Shown in pieces: positions 45,175 through 53,309 of a stretch of DNA of 64,000 nt (position 1 is its first letter; each line of letters starts with the position of its first letter). The position numbers were made by a program, and so were the translations under genes. The notes below the pieces were generated by a model, which ran no database searches, was not told the origin of the DNA, and worked only from the letters and a program-made list of their open reading frames with translations. Source of the stretch: Armatimonadota bacterium (GTDB lineage: Bacteria; Armatimonadota; HRBIN16); the NCBI GenBank assembly GCA_026003195.1, contig BPGU01000002.1:1116001-1180000 (forward strand), in the 5' to 3' direction.

Positions 45175-45487
45175 TGGCTGGGTCTTGGCGCAACACCTCC
45201 TCGAACTGCGCCTTCGCTTCCTCGTACATGCCGAGCATGGCGTAGGTGAGCGCGAGGTCGTTGCGGATTACGACGTTTCTTCCATCTATCTGTACAGCGC
45301 GCTCTAACTCTGCTAACGACTGTTCGAACTCCCCGATAAACCCCAGCACCAGCCCGAGCTGGTGATGCGCCTCCGCGTTGTTCGGAGCCAGCTGCACCGC
45401 CTGCCGCAGCTCCGCCAGAGCCTCGTCGTACTGCCCGTTGATTTTATACGCGACGCCGCGCTCGATATGGGATTGCACATCCCCCAT
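45134..45487 (-). CDS. Small TPR protein
   Basis: 117-residue protein with about three tetratricopeptide repeats (AYKINGQYDEALAELRQAVQ, GFIGEFEQSLAELERAVQ, AMLGMYEEAKAQFEEVLR). The ATG at 45487 has GGAGG upstream; a longer in-frame frame runs through a good promoter and is rejected. Cytosolic, no signal. Probably a protein-protein adaptor. It is coupled to the YfhO-like gene by overlap. Confidence 0.8.
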   Translation of the reverse strand: MGDVQSHIERGVAYKINGQYDEALAELRQAVQLAPNNAEAHHQLGLVLGFIGEFEQSLAELERAVQIDGRNVVIRNDLALTYAMLGMYEEAKAQFEEVLRQDPANEVALKQIQFLQF

Positions 45488-45605
45488 AGCCCGGTAGCCC
45501 TCCAGTTTCAGGTGTGCTTCATCGTTGATGTCCGTGACATCACTGACATGACAAAGATGAATCCTTTTCTCCGCTACCCCATCCTCGAGCGATAGCGTCA
45601 CCGAA

Positions 45606-45634
45606 AGTATAGCAGTTTTCGACCACAAAAGCAA
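45606..45634 (-). promoter_or_regulatory. Promoter of the TPR-YfhO unit
   Basis: Minus strand TTGCTT, 17-bp spacer, TATACT (45611-45606). The predicted start is near 45599, giving a 110-nt leader to the ATG at 45487. Confidence 0.55.
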
Positions 45635-45654
45635 GATGCATTTTGTATGGTAGA

Positions 45655-46998
45655 TTACTCTTCGCTCAGAGCCCTCCGCATTGCCTGCACAAACTCGTCC
45701 ATCTCCTGACGGGTGCGCCTTTCGGTGACCGCTATCAGCAGGTGGTGTTCGCGCCCCTGCTCATAACGGCTCAGCGGCAACCCTGCCAGATAATCGGGCA
45801 ACAAAGCCTGCACCACCTCTTCCGCAGGGCGTGGCAAGCTCAACACAAACTCCTTGAAGAAGCGTGCCTGTGGGTACACCAGCTGAACGCCTGGCAGTTC
45901 CGTCAGCCGCTTTGCGAGGTAGTGCGCCTTTTGCAGGCACAGGTTTGCCACATGGCGCAGCCCCTGTTTGCCCATAGCACTGAGATACACTGCTGCCGCC
46001 AATGCCATCAATGCCTCGTTGGTGCAGATGTTCGAGGTCGCCCGCTCACGGCGGATATCCTGCTCGCGGGTGCGCAGGGTCATCACAAACCCTCGCCTGC
46101 CCTCCACGTCCACCGTCTCTCCGATGATGCGCCCGGGCAGGCGTCGAACATACTCCTCTTGGCACGCATAGAACCCCAGCAACGGACCTCCGAAGCCCAT
46201 CGGCAACCCCAGAGGCTGTCCCTCGCCCACCACCACGTCCACGCCATACTCCCCCGGCGGTTTCAGAATGCCCAGCGCAATGGGGTCTACCGCCACAATG
46301 GCGAGCGCGCCGTGCTCGTGTGCCAGGGCAGTCAGATCTGCCATCGGCTCCAGGTTTCCGTAGAAGTTCGGGTTTTGCCACAACACGCACGCCGCGTGCT
46401 CGGCAATGGGCGAGTCCAGCAGGGTCACACCTTCCTCGCCACAGGGGATCTCCTGCACCTCCAGGTCGGCGGCTGTCGCGTAGGTACGCACCACGTGGCG
46501 ATAGTGGGGATGGACGCTGCGCGAGATGACGATGCACCTGCGCCCTGTGTGATGCCATGCCATCAGCGCGGCTTCCGCGAGCGCAGTGGCGCCGTCGTAC
46601 ATCGAGGCGTTGCTTACCGGCATACCGGTCAGCTGGCATATCATCGTCTGGTACTCAAACATCGCCTGCAGGATGCCCTGGCTCACCTCGGGCTGATAGG
46701 GCGTGTACGCGGTGAGAAACTCGCCGCGTGAGAGGATGGCTTCAATGACCGCCGGCGCGAAATGGTCGTAGATTCCTGCTCCCAAAAAGGGGATACACTT
46801 CGATGTATCTATGTTCTGTGACGCAAGGCGTTGCATGTGCGCCTGCAGGGTGATTTCGTCCATCCCTTTCGGCAGGTTCAGCAAGCCCCGGAAGCGCACC
46901 TGCTCGGGGATATCGGCGAACAGCTCTTCGATGCTTGTGACGCCGATGGCGCGAAGCATCTTCTCGCGGTCGGCATCGGTGTGCGGAATGTAGGTCAT
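45655..46998 (-). CDS. gcvPA: Glycine dehydrogenase (decarboxylating) subunit 1
   Basis: 447-residue alpha subunit of the split P-protein of the glycine cleavage system. Landmarks are YIPHTDADREKMLRAIG, FLGAGIYDHFAPAVIEAIL, YTPYQPEVSQGILQAMFEYQT and the C-terminal part with EFVLSLPRP. The PLP-binding Lys belongs to the other subunit (GcvPB), whose gene is not here. The start overlaps gcvH (ATGA). Confidence 0.96.
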   Translation of the reverse strand: MTYIPHTDADREKMLRAIGVTSIEELFADIPEQVRFRGLLNLPKGMDEITLQAHMQRLASQNIDTSKCIPFLGAGIYDHFAPAVIEAILSRGEFLTAYTPYQPEVSQGILQAMFEYQTMICQLTGMPVSNASMYDGATALAEAALMAWHHTGRRCIVISRSVHPHYRHVVRTYATAADLEVQEIPCGEEGVTLLDSPIAEHAACVLWQNPNFYGNLEPMADLTALAHEHGALAIVAVDPIALGILKPPGEYGVDVVVGEGQPLGLPMGFGGPLLGFYACQEEYVRRLPGRIIGETVDVEGRRGFVMTLRTREQDIRRERATSNICTNEALMALAAAVYLSAMGKQGLRHVANLCLQKAHYLAKRLTELPGVQLVYPQARFFKEFVLSLPRPAEEVVQALLPDYLAGLPLSRYEQGREHHLLIAVTERRTRQEMDEFVQAMRRALSEE

Positions 46999-47387
46999 GC
47001 CTTTTGACGCTCCTCGATGTATGCCGCGTATTGTTCAGCGGTGAGCAGGTTGTCTACCTCGGATGGGTCTGCCAGCTGCACCTTGATCAGCCATCCTTCG
47101 CCGTACGGGTCTTCGTTCAGTATCTCTGACCGCTGGGTCACCGCAGAGTTTGTCTCGAGGACCTCTCCTGCTATCGGTGCATACAGGTCTGCCACAGCCT
47201 TCACCGACTCCACCGTGCCGAACATCTCCTCTGCCTGCAGCACCCGCCCTGGCTCCGGCAGCTCCACGTACACAATGTCGCCCAGCTCGGACTGAGCATA
47301 ATCGGTAATGCCAATGGTGGCGACATTGCCCTCCACACGCACCCACTCGTCGGTTTTAGAATATCGTAAATCACCCGGAATGTGCAT
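46995..47387 (-). CDS. gcvH: Glycine cleavage system H protein
   Basis: 130-residue lipoyl carrier. The lipoate attachment Lys63 is in GTVESVKAVADLYAPI. It shuttles the aminomethyl group between P-, T- and L-proteins. The ATG has GGAGGTGG upstream. The L protein could be the dehydrogenase at the left end of the window, but that is speculation. Confidence 0.97.
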   Translation of the reverse strand: MHIPGDLRYSKTDEWVRVEGNVATIGITDYAQSELGDIVYVELPEPGRVLQAEEMFGTVESVKAVADLYAPIAGEVLETNSAVTQRSEILNEDPYGEGWLIKVQLADPSEVDNLLTAEQYAAYIEERQKA

Positions 47388-47404
47388 ATTCCACCTCCAT
47401 GCTT

Positions 47405-48493
47405 TTATACGTGATTGACGAACCTTCTGGACACGATGCGCGCAGGTACGGTTCTGCCACGCATGTCTACCTGCACCTCGTTGCCCATCCTGGAGTGTTC
47501 GCTGCTCACAAACGCCATGGCGATGCTTTTCTCCAGCGTAGGTGAGAAGGTTCCACTGGTTATTTCGCCAACGGTTTGCCCGTTTACCTGCACGGGATAC
47601 CCCTGTCGCGCCACCATGCGCCCTTCTACTTCCAGTCCTACCAGCTTGCGGGCAGCGCCCTGCTCCCGAACGCGGCGGATAACCTCTGCCCCGATAAACT
47701 GTTTACTTTTGCTGACCACCCAGCCCAGCCCCGCCTCGATGGGGTTGATGTGTTCGTTCAGCTCGTGACCGTATAGAGGGTATCCTGCCTCGATGCGCAG
47801 CACGTCCCTCGCGCCCAGTCCACAGGGCACGACCCCCGCTTCGTACAGGGCGTTCCACAGCGGTTCCGCCGCCGAGGCGTCGAGAATCAGCTCCACGCCG
47901 TCCTCGCCTGTATAACCGGTGCGCGCCACAAGCACCTCGTTCCCGCGCCAGTGAACGGTGGCAACGTGGAAGCGAGGCAGTGGTGTCAGGTCGTGCGCGA
48001 GCAGATGACCAACTAGTTCCAACGCCTTCGGGCCCTGTACGGCGATCATGGCGGTTTGTGTGGTAGCGTCCTCCAGCGATACCGACGAGGGGAAGTGTTG
48101 CAGCATCCACGCCCGGTCCTTATCCGCATTGGCGGCGTTGACAACGACCAGAAAGTGGTTGGCGGCGAGGCGGTAGACGATGATGTCGTCGAGAACGCCA
48201 CCCTGCGGGTTGGTGAGGAGCGAGTACTGTGCCGCGCCGTCGCTCAAGGCGGAAACGTCGTTCGTGGTCAGCGTATCCAGCGCAGGGATGACATCATCTC
48301 CCCACAAGTGGAATCTGCCCATGTGGCTGATGTCGAACATACCCACGTTTTCACGCACGGCACGCGCTTCCTGCATAATGCCGCTGTACTGCACGGGCAT
48401 CCACCATCCTGCAAACTCCACCATGCGCGCCCCCATGCGAGGATGCACTTCCGCAAGGGGGGTGCGTCGAAGTTCACTCTCTTGTGTCGCCAT
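47405..48493 (-). CDS. gcvT: Aminomethyltransferase (glycine cleavage T protein)
   Basis: 362-residue tetrahydrofolate-dependent T protein. MVEFAGWWMPVQYSGIMQEA, VGMFDISHMGRF and LARTGYTGEDGVELI are family landmarks; the C-terminal barrel has GEITSGTFSPTLEKSIAMAFV. Makes 5,10-methylene-THF. AGGAGGGG precedes its ATG, which lies inside the 3' end of the DUF2993 gene. Confidence 0.97.
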   Translation of the reverse strand: MATQESELRRTPLAEVHPRMGARMVEFAGWWMPVQYSGIMQEARAVRENVGMFDISHMGRFHLWGDDVIPALDTLTTNDVSALSDGAAQYSLLTNPQGGVLDDIIVYRLAANHFLVVVNAANADKDRAWMLQHFPSSVSLEDATTQTAMIAVQGPKALELVGHLLAHDLTPLPRFHVATVHWRGNEVLVARTGYTGEDGVELILDASAAEPLWNALYEAGVVPCGLGARDVLRIEAGYPLYGHELNEHINPIEAGLGWVVSKSKQFIGAEVIRRVREQGAARKLVGLEVEGRMVARQGYPVQVNGQTVGEITSGTFSPTLEKSIAMAFVSSEHSRMGNEVQVDMRGRTVPARIVSRRFVNHV

Positions 48494-49325
48494 GGACCCC
48501 TCCTGTATCCCGAGGCGGCACCGTTGCCCGCCCGACCAGTTTCACCAGACCCTCTTCCTGCTCGACACGCTCTATGAGGAACGCCGAGCCCAGATTCAGA
48601 TCAAGCTCCACATCCAGCACCGGGTTCAACGCAGCGATCACCTTTTGCACCACAGCAGGGGGAAGGTTTTCACCTTCCACGCTCACCTGCGCGTCCTCTA
48701 TCACTATTTGCCGACCGTTGCGCACCGCCACGCGCCCCCTTGCCTCAAAGCGCCACGCGGTCAGCAACACCGCCAGCTCGCCAGTGATATATATCGCCGA
48801 GGAGGTTACCCGCACACGCGGAGATTGCACTCCCGGCAAGCGACGCCTCACGAACTCGGTCAACCCCTCTTCATCCAGGGTAACGCGCCCCTCTCCCCAG
48901 CCTGCCCCAAACAGGCGGATTCGCAGGCGAAAAGCCGCCTCTCTCGAATCCAGAGACACGTGGGGTATCGTTGCCTCCAGGCGACGGATAGGAAAACCCC
49001 TCAGCGAAAACCTTTCCAGCACAATCTGCACGCTTTCCGCTTGTCCCCGCCAGACAGGTATGGGTGGTTCGGTCCAGAAAGGCATTTGCGAGGCACGAAA
49101 CCCTGAAGCCTGTACACGGATGGTATCCGCTCTCGCCAGCAACACACCCAATGCGCCCCACCTGGGCTGAATCTGCACCTGCACCTGCCCGCTGCCACCC
49201 AGCTGCCTCAAGATGTGTCGTTCCGCAGAACGTTCCAGCCGACGGGTGTACTCTTTGGCTCCACCAACAATCAGCAGAAACGTCAGGGCGATTTCCACCA
49301 ACCGTCGCCCATCAATCGCTATCAC
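48474..49325 (-). CDS. DUF2993-type (LmeA-like) lipid-binding domain protein
   Basis: 283-residue protein. From the GTG at 49325 it starts with a hydrophobic N-terminal segment (VEIALTFLLIVGGA) and then a long beta-rich body of the DUF2993 type (LmeA-like, tubular lipid-binding), with SGFRAS and TVPPRDTGG near the end. It overlaps the small gene before it by 14 bp and gcvT by 20 bp. Its role in the operon is unknown; it may be membrane- or periplasm-associated. A start further in is possible. Confidence 0.65.
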   Translation of the reverse strand: MIAIDGRRLVEIALTFLLIVGGAKEYTRRLERSAERHILRQLGGSGQVQVQIQPRWGALGVLLARADTIRVQASGFRASQMPFWTEPPIPVWRGQAESVQIVLERFSLRGFPIRRLEATIPHVSLDSREAAFRLRIRLFGAGWGEGRVTLDEEGLTEFVRRRLPGVQSPRVRVTSSAIYITGELAVLLTAWRFEARGRVAVRNGRQIVIEDAQVSVEGENLPPAVVQKVIAALNPVLDVELDLNLGSAFLIERVEQEEGLVKLVGRATVPPRDTGGVHGDTRE

Positions 49326-49431
49326 GCCCCTGTCTGAAGTCCCTAGACAGGATACGGTAAAAACAGTATACCAGCAGCACAGTAAAGAACGTCCACGCAC
49401 TCAACATGAACACCCAGCCTTGCCAGTTCAT
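49312..49431 (-). CDS. 39-aa small membrane protein, MetS-like NSS transporter subunit candidate
   Basis: MNWQGWVFMLSAWTFFTVLL begins a 39-residue protein with one membrane helix (about residues 5-26) and a basic/polar tail (YRILSRDFRQGRDSD). The ATG overlaps the transporter stop (ATGA), and GGAGG lies upstream, so it is translationally coupled. In Corynebacterium MetP, also an NSS transporter, a small subunit MetS is needed for transport; size, topology and place here fit that pattern. Sequence similarity to MetS could not be tested. Confidence 0.7.
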   Translation of the reverse strand: MNWQGWVFMLSAWTFFTVLLVYCFYRILSRDFRQGRDSD

Positions 49432-51101
49432 TCGGGTAGCACCTCCGCACGCTGCATACTCTTCCGCACATTCCACGCATACCAGACGGCGTACAGCTGC
49501 ACCAGAAAGATTAGCAAGACGAAACCACGCACCATCCAGATATGCCAGCCTACCTGTAGACCCGCCGCCTCAAGTGGACGGGTGAAAAGAACGCCTGTCA
49601 GGAGCGGGTGAAGCACGTTTTCGTAGAGCCACGTGCCCAGTATCGCCAGAAGGAAGAAGGGTGTCACGTACTTCGCGCAGTAGTAGAAGAAGCGCGGCAC
49701 GCGCAATAGCGCCCCTTCATGCATCTCCTGCCACACCTTATCCGCCCCGAAAATCCACATCAGGATGACCACTTCAATCAGCGCCATCAGTGGTGGACCA
49801 AAGGTGCTCGACCAGAAATCGTACACATCTACTCCACCGTTAATCCAGATGGCGAACTGCGCACCAATCAGCCACAGAAGCCCCATCGCGGCAACAGCGC
49901 GAGTACGGCTCAAACCGAACTCGTCTTCGAGGAAGGCTACGATAGGCTGACACATCGCCACGATGGAAGTGAGTGCCGCGAAGAACAGCAGCAGGAACCA
50001 CAGGAAGCCCAGTATGTTGCCCGCGGGCAGGAAGCTGAAGATAGCGGGCATGGACACAAAGCCCAGATAGAAGCTACCCTTGGTAGCGATCATCTGCGCT
50101 GCTGCCACCCCGAAGAAAGCCGACGCCGCGGGCAACGCGATAGACGCGCCCAACACGACTTCGGCGAAGCTGTTCGAGGCGGTGGTGGAAAGACCGGTGA
50201 GCGTCACGTCGTCTTTCTGGCGCAGATAGGACGCATAACACTGAATAGCACCCATGCCCAGGCTGAGCGAGAAAAACACCTGTCCCGCTGCAGCCAGCCA
50301 GGTTTTGGAGTCCAGCAGCACGAAAATCTGCCTGCCGTCGCGTTCCACAAACCACTTGGGCTCCCACAGGAAAGCAATGCCATCCATCACCCCGTATTCC
50401 CGGGATACCGGATAGCCCAGAGTAAACACGCGCACGACAAGACCTACAGCCAGAACGAACAAAAGCGGCATCGCGATTTTTGCCAGCGCCTCGATGCCTC
50501 GCGAGACACCGCGCGCCATTAACCACAGAGTGAGCACATACACCGCTGCGAAAATCACCAGGGTAAACGCTTCGGGACGAAGAAACACACTGCCGTCTGC
50601 TGCGCCGGTATACCTCCCTAAAAACTCATTATAAGGATCCAGCACCGTTTGCGAAATCTCATCGGCGCTCATCCCTTCGTGCAGCTGGATTTTCGAGACG
50701 TGCGGGGTCTGCCCGAGCAGGGTTTTAATACTGTATCCCAACGTCCACGAGCCGATGTAGGAGTAGTAGAACAGAATGAGGGTGGGAATAAACAGCCCCA
50801 GCACGCCCAGGTACTTGGCGATAGGATGTTTCCACATGAGCTGAAACATGGCAGGGGTCGTACCATGTCCGCGCACGCCTCCGTAGCGCCCCTGCGTCCA
50901 CTCCAACCACATCAGTGGAATTGCCATGAACAACAGGCAGATGAAGTAGGGAATGAGAAAAGCCCCACCGCCGTTTGCGGCTGCCTGCCCAGGAAAACGC
51001 AGGAAGTTCCCTAATCCGATGGCGTTACCTGCCATCGCCAAAACCAGCCCAACACGAGTTCCCCAATGTTCGCGTTTTTCCCCATTACCGTTCTTCGTCA
51101 T
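49428..51101 (-). CDS. Sodium-dependent NSS-family amino acid transporter
   Basis: 557-residue neurotransmitter:sodium symporter. The N-terminal helix with GLVLAMAGNAIGLGNFLRFP carries the sodium- and substrate-contact residues of the LeuT fold; GKRE-like tail and about 12 membrane helices follow. It brings in an amino acid with Na+. Because the genes downstream are a small subunit, DUF2993, gcvT, gcvH and gcvPA, the substrate may be glycine or a related amino acid, by inference. Confidence 0.9.
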   Translation of the reverse strand: MTKNGNGEKREHWGTRVGLVLAMAGNAIGLGNFLRFPGQAAANGGGAFLIPYFICLLFMAIPLMWLEWTQGRYGGVRGHGTTPAMFQLMWKHPIAKYLGVLGLFIPTLILFYYSYIGSWTLGYSIKTLLGQTPHVSKIQLHEGMSADEISQTVLDPYNEFLGRYTGAADGSVFLRPEAFTLVIFAAVYVLTLWLMARGVSRGIEALAKIAMPLLFVLAVGLVVRVFTLGYPVSREYGVMDGIAFLWEPKWFVERDGRQIFVLLDSKTWLAAAGQVFFSLSLGMGAIQCYASYLRQKDDVTLTGLSTTASNSFAEVVLGASIALPAASAFFGVAAAQMIATKGSFYLGFVSMPAIFSFLPAGNILGFLWFLLLFFAALTSIVAMCQPIVAFLEDEFGLSRTRAVAAMGLLWLIGAQFAIWINGGVDVYDFWSSTFGPPLMALIEVVILMWIFGADKVWQEMHEGALLRVPRFFYYCAKYVTPFFLLAILGTWLYENVLHPLLTGVLFTRPLEAAGLQVGWHIWMVRGFVLLIFLVQLYAVWYAWNVRKSMQRAEVLPE

Positions 51102-51186
51102 GCGCTTGCGCTGCCTCCGTGAGTGTGCTGAATCTCGCTGGTGTTCTCCATATTTTACCCTCTTACGGACGGATTCCTGTAGCGTT

Positions 51187-53163
51187 TCAAAACGCCGTGC
51201 TCAGTTGAACCACTGCCACACCGCCTCGCTCCTTGTCGCTGCCCAGCAGGGAGTAGGATGCTACCCCCTTTGCATCATAAAAGATTGCCTGGTAGAGGGC
51301 GCGCAGCATGGTATCCCGGCTCAGGTCGTATTGCACGCCGAAGGTCGCATAGTGCTCTATGGGCTTGCCCGGTGCGGATAGCCCTGCCCCCGGATTGAAG
51401 CGCTGGGTGTCCTTCAGATTCCACATCGCCCCCTCGTAGGTCAGGCTGAATCCCCAGCGGGGAAGGGCTTGCCATTGCGCGTGCACTACCAGATGGAGCA
51501 CTTCGTCATCTGTGCCGAAGCCTGCGGGAGGAGCGGCTTTGCCCGTGCCGGTGTAGAAACCACTGCGCGCATCCACCGCCACATTGCCGATGCGTGTCCG
51601 CAGTCCCGCATCCACGCCGCGCAGGTCGGTGGGGTTATGCCAGTAGCCGATGCGTCCCCAGTAGCCGGGTGGCGCAAAATACGGGCGGAAGTCACGATAG
51701 CCCAGCCATATCAGCGCGTCTTTGCCTGCACTGTACTGAACCCTTGCCAGAAACGCCCAGTTGTCCTTATTTAACCGGTTATCGCCATGATGTAACAGGT
51801 CACTTTGCGAATAGACGGCGGCGATATTCCACCGCTCGGAGGGCGAAAAGTTCGCCTGCCATCCCCACACGTTCACCTGGTTCACGGTTCCGAAGACGGT
51901 GGGTACATCCTGCCAGGCGTCCAGGGTGAGAAATTGCACTCCCAGACTGAAGGCTCTGCCCAGTCTGACAGTGGCGGAAGCGCCTGCGCTGTGCCGGGCG
52001 TGGACAATGCCGTAAGGAATGCGGTTAGGACGCTGACGCAGCGGGCTGCCCGGCTGGAACAGGTTGACCGCGTCGTTGCCTGCGGATACACGCATGAAAT
52101 CGGCTAGAAGGTTGGTGTTCACTGCGTTATGCCGGGCGGCGTAGAGCATCAGACTCACCAGGTCGGTATCCATCTGGAACTGGAGACCATCCATGCTGTA
52201 GTAGCCGTTATCGTAGCGAGGGAGCAGGGTGTATACATCCAGGTCAGGGCGCCACAGGGTGAGCGGAGTCATGCGGTTCTCTATCCTGCCTATCGCCACA
52301 CTGCCCTGCCTGCCGAAAAGAGAGAAGGGCAAACGCACGTTCGCTTTCCACAAGAGGAAATCCGTAGCGCCCGGAGCGCGTGAGACACCCGGCGCGAACT
52401 GCGAGGCGGAGCCAAAGTAGGTTAGAAGGTTTCCCACCACCAGGGCAGCCTCCGCGCGCACCCCCGGCGACAGTTCGCTACGCACCTGCAGGCTCAACTC
52501 CTGTGTGGCGTGCACGTTGTTTAACAACCCACCCCGCAAAGCATAACCGTTCTGGTCCACGGCGCCTTTGCTATCGATGCCGTGTGCGCCTCGCCCGATC
52601 ATATCCAGCGTGCCACTCACCTGTGCCCGCTGGCGTATCCTTTGCTCCATCGAGCGAATCTGGCTCTCGGTTCCTGAAATCTCGGAGCGCAGACGACGCA
52701 CGTCTTCGCCCAGCGCCTGCAAGTCCCGTCCGAACTCCTCCAGCAGCTGGTTCAAGATACGCATCTGCTCTTCCAGCCTGCGCAGTCGCTCCGCCGTGTT
52801 CTCGGGAATCTGCTTCAGCTTCTCCCTGTCGGCGGCAAAAGTATCGGTATCAACGACGGGGGGAGGAGTGATTGTTGGAGGAGGGGGCAGCAGAATGCGC
52901 TGTCGGAGTTCGTCCCTCAAATCGTTGACACGGCTTCTGACCTCTTGAAGGGCATCGCGCAGCGCCACAGCAAACTCGTAGCGCGTGACCGGCGACTGAC
53001 CGCGAAAAGAGCCGTCGGGGTATCCCTTCAAGATGCCCTGCCGGATAAGCGTTTGAACCGCTTCGTACGCCCAGTGTCCGGGGGGAACGTCTTGCTGGGC
53101 GAAAGCGGAAACGCACAGCCCCAGAGCGATTACCAGAGCCACAGGCGGCACAAGACGATTCAC
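51187..53163 (-). CDS. SLH-domain porin-like outer-membrane protein
   Basis: 658-residue protein. A signal peptide (VALVIALGLCVSAFAQ) is followed by one SLH domain (DVPPGHWAYEAVQTLIRQGILKGYPDGSFRGQSPVTRYEFAVALRDAL), a coiled-coil (about residues 100-180, ENTAERLRRLEEQMRILNQL) and a beta-barrel-like C-terminus of alternating strands ending with Phe (VVQLSTAF). This is the layout of SLH-porins (OmpM/OprB-like), which hold the outer membrane to the wall. GTG start with AGGAGGT upstream. The next gene upstream is a paralogue. Confidence 0.9.
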   Translation of the reverse strand: MNRLVPPVALVIALGLCVSAFAQQDVPPGHWAYEAVQTLIRQGILKGYPDGSFRGQSPVTRYEFAVALRDALQEVRSRVNDLRDELRQRILLPPPPTITPPPVVDTDTFAADREKLKQIPENTAERLRRLEEQMRILNQLLEEFGRDLQALGEDVRRLRSEISGTESQIRSMEQRIRQRAQVSGTLDMIGRGAHGIDSKGAVDQNGYALRGGLLNNVHATQELSLQVRSELSPGVRAEAALVVGNLLTYFGSASQFAPGVSRAPGATDFLLWKANVRLPFSLFGRQGSVAIGRIENRMTPLTLWRPDLDVYTLLPRYDNGYYSMDGLQFQMDTDLVSLMLYAARHNAVNTNLLADFMRVSAGNDAVNLFQPGSPLRQRPNRIPYGIVHARHSAGASATVRLGRAFSLGVQFLTLDAWQDVPTVFGTVNQVNVWGWQANFSPSERWNIAAVYSQSDLLHHGDNRLNKDNWAFLARVQYSAGKDALIWLGYRDFRPYFAPPGYWGRIGYWHNPTDLRGVDAGLRTRIGNVAVDARSGFYTGTGKAAPPAGFGTDDEVLHLVVHAQWQALPRWGFSLTYEGAMWNLKDTQRFNPGAGLSAPGKPIEHYATFGVQYDLSRDTMLRALYQAIFYDAKGVASYSLLGSDKERGGVAVVQLSTAF

Positions 53164-53261
53164 GAGTGCACCTCCTGTCGTGATAAAGAATCCGGTGAAA
53201 CATGGATTCGGCAGAACGTGCAGGAGTCCTGCCACGATACAAACGTCGGCGCATCCCAACG

Positions 53262-53290
53262 AAAAACCCCCTCCGGCAAGCCGGAGGGGG
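53262..53290 (-). terminator. Intrinsic terminator of the upstream SLH porin
   Basis: Minus strand: stem CCCCCTCCGGC/GCCGGAGGGGG (53290-53280 with 53277-53267), 2-nt loop, then TTTTT (53266-53262), 20 bp after the 53310 stop. Strong. Confidence 0.85.
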
Positions 53291-53309
53291 TTGATGGTGC
53301 GACTTCAGG

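Noticed and set aside
51102-51186. Glycine riboswitch before the transporter-gcv operon
   Set aside because: Only 85 bp lie between the transporter and the SLH porin, too short for an aptamer, and the core motifs are not seen.
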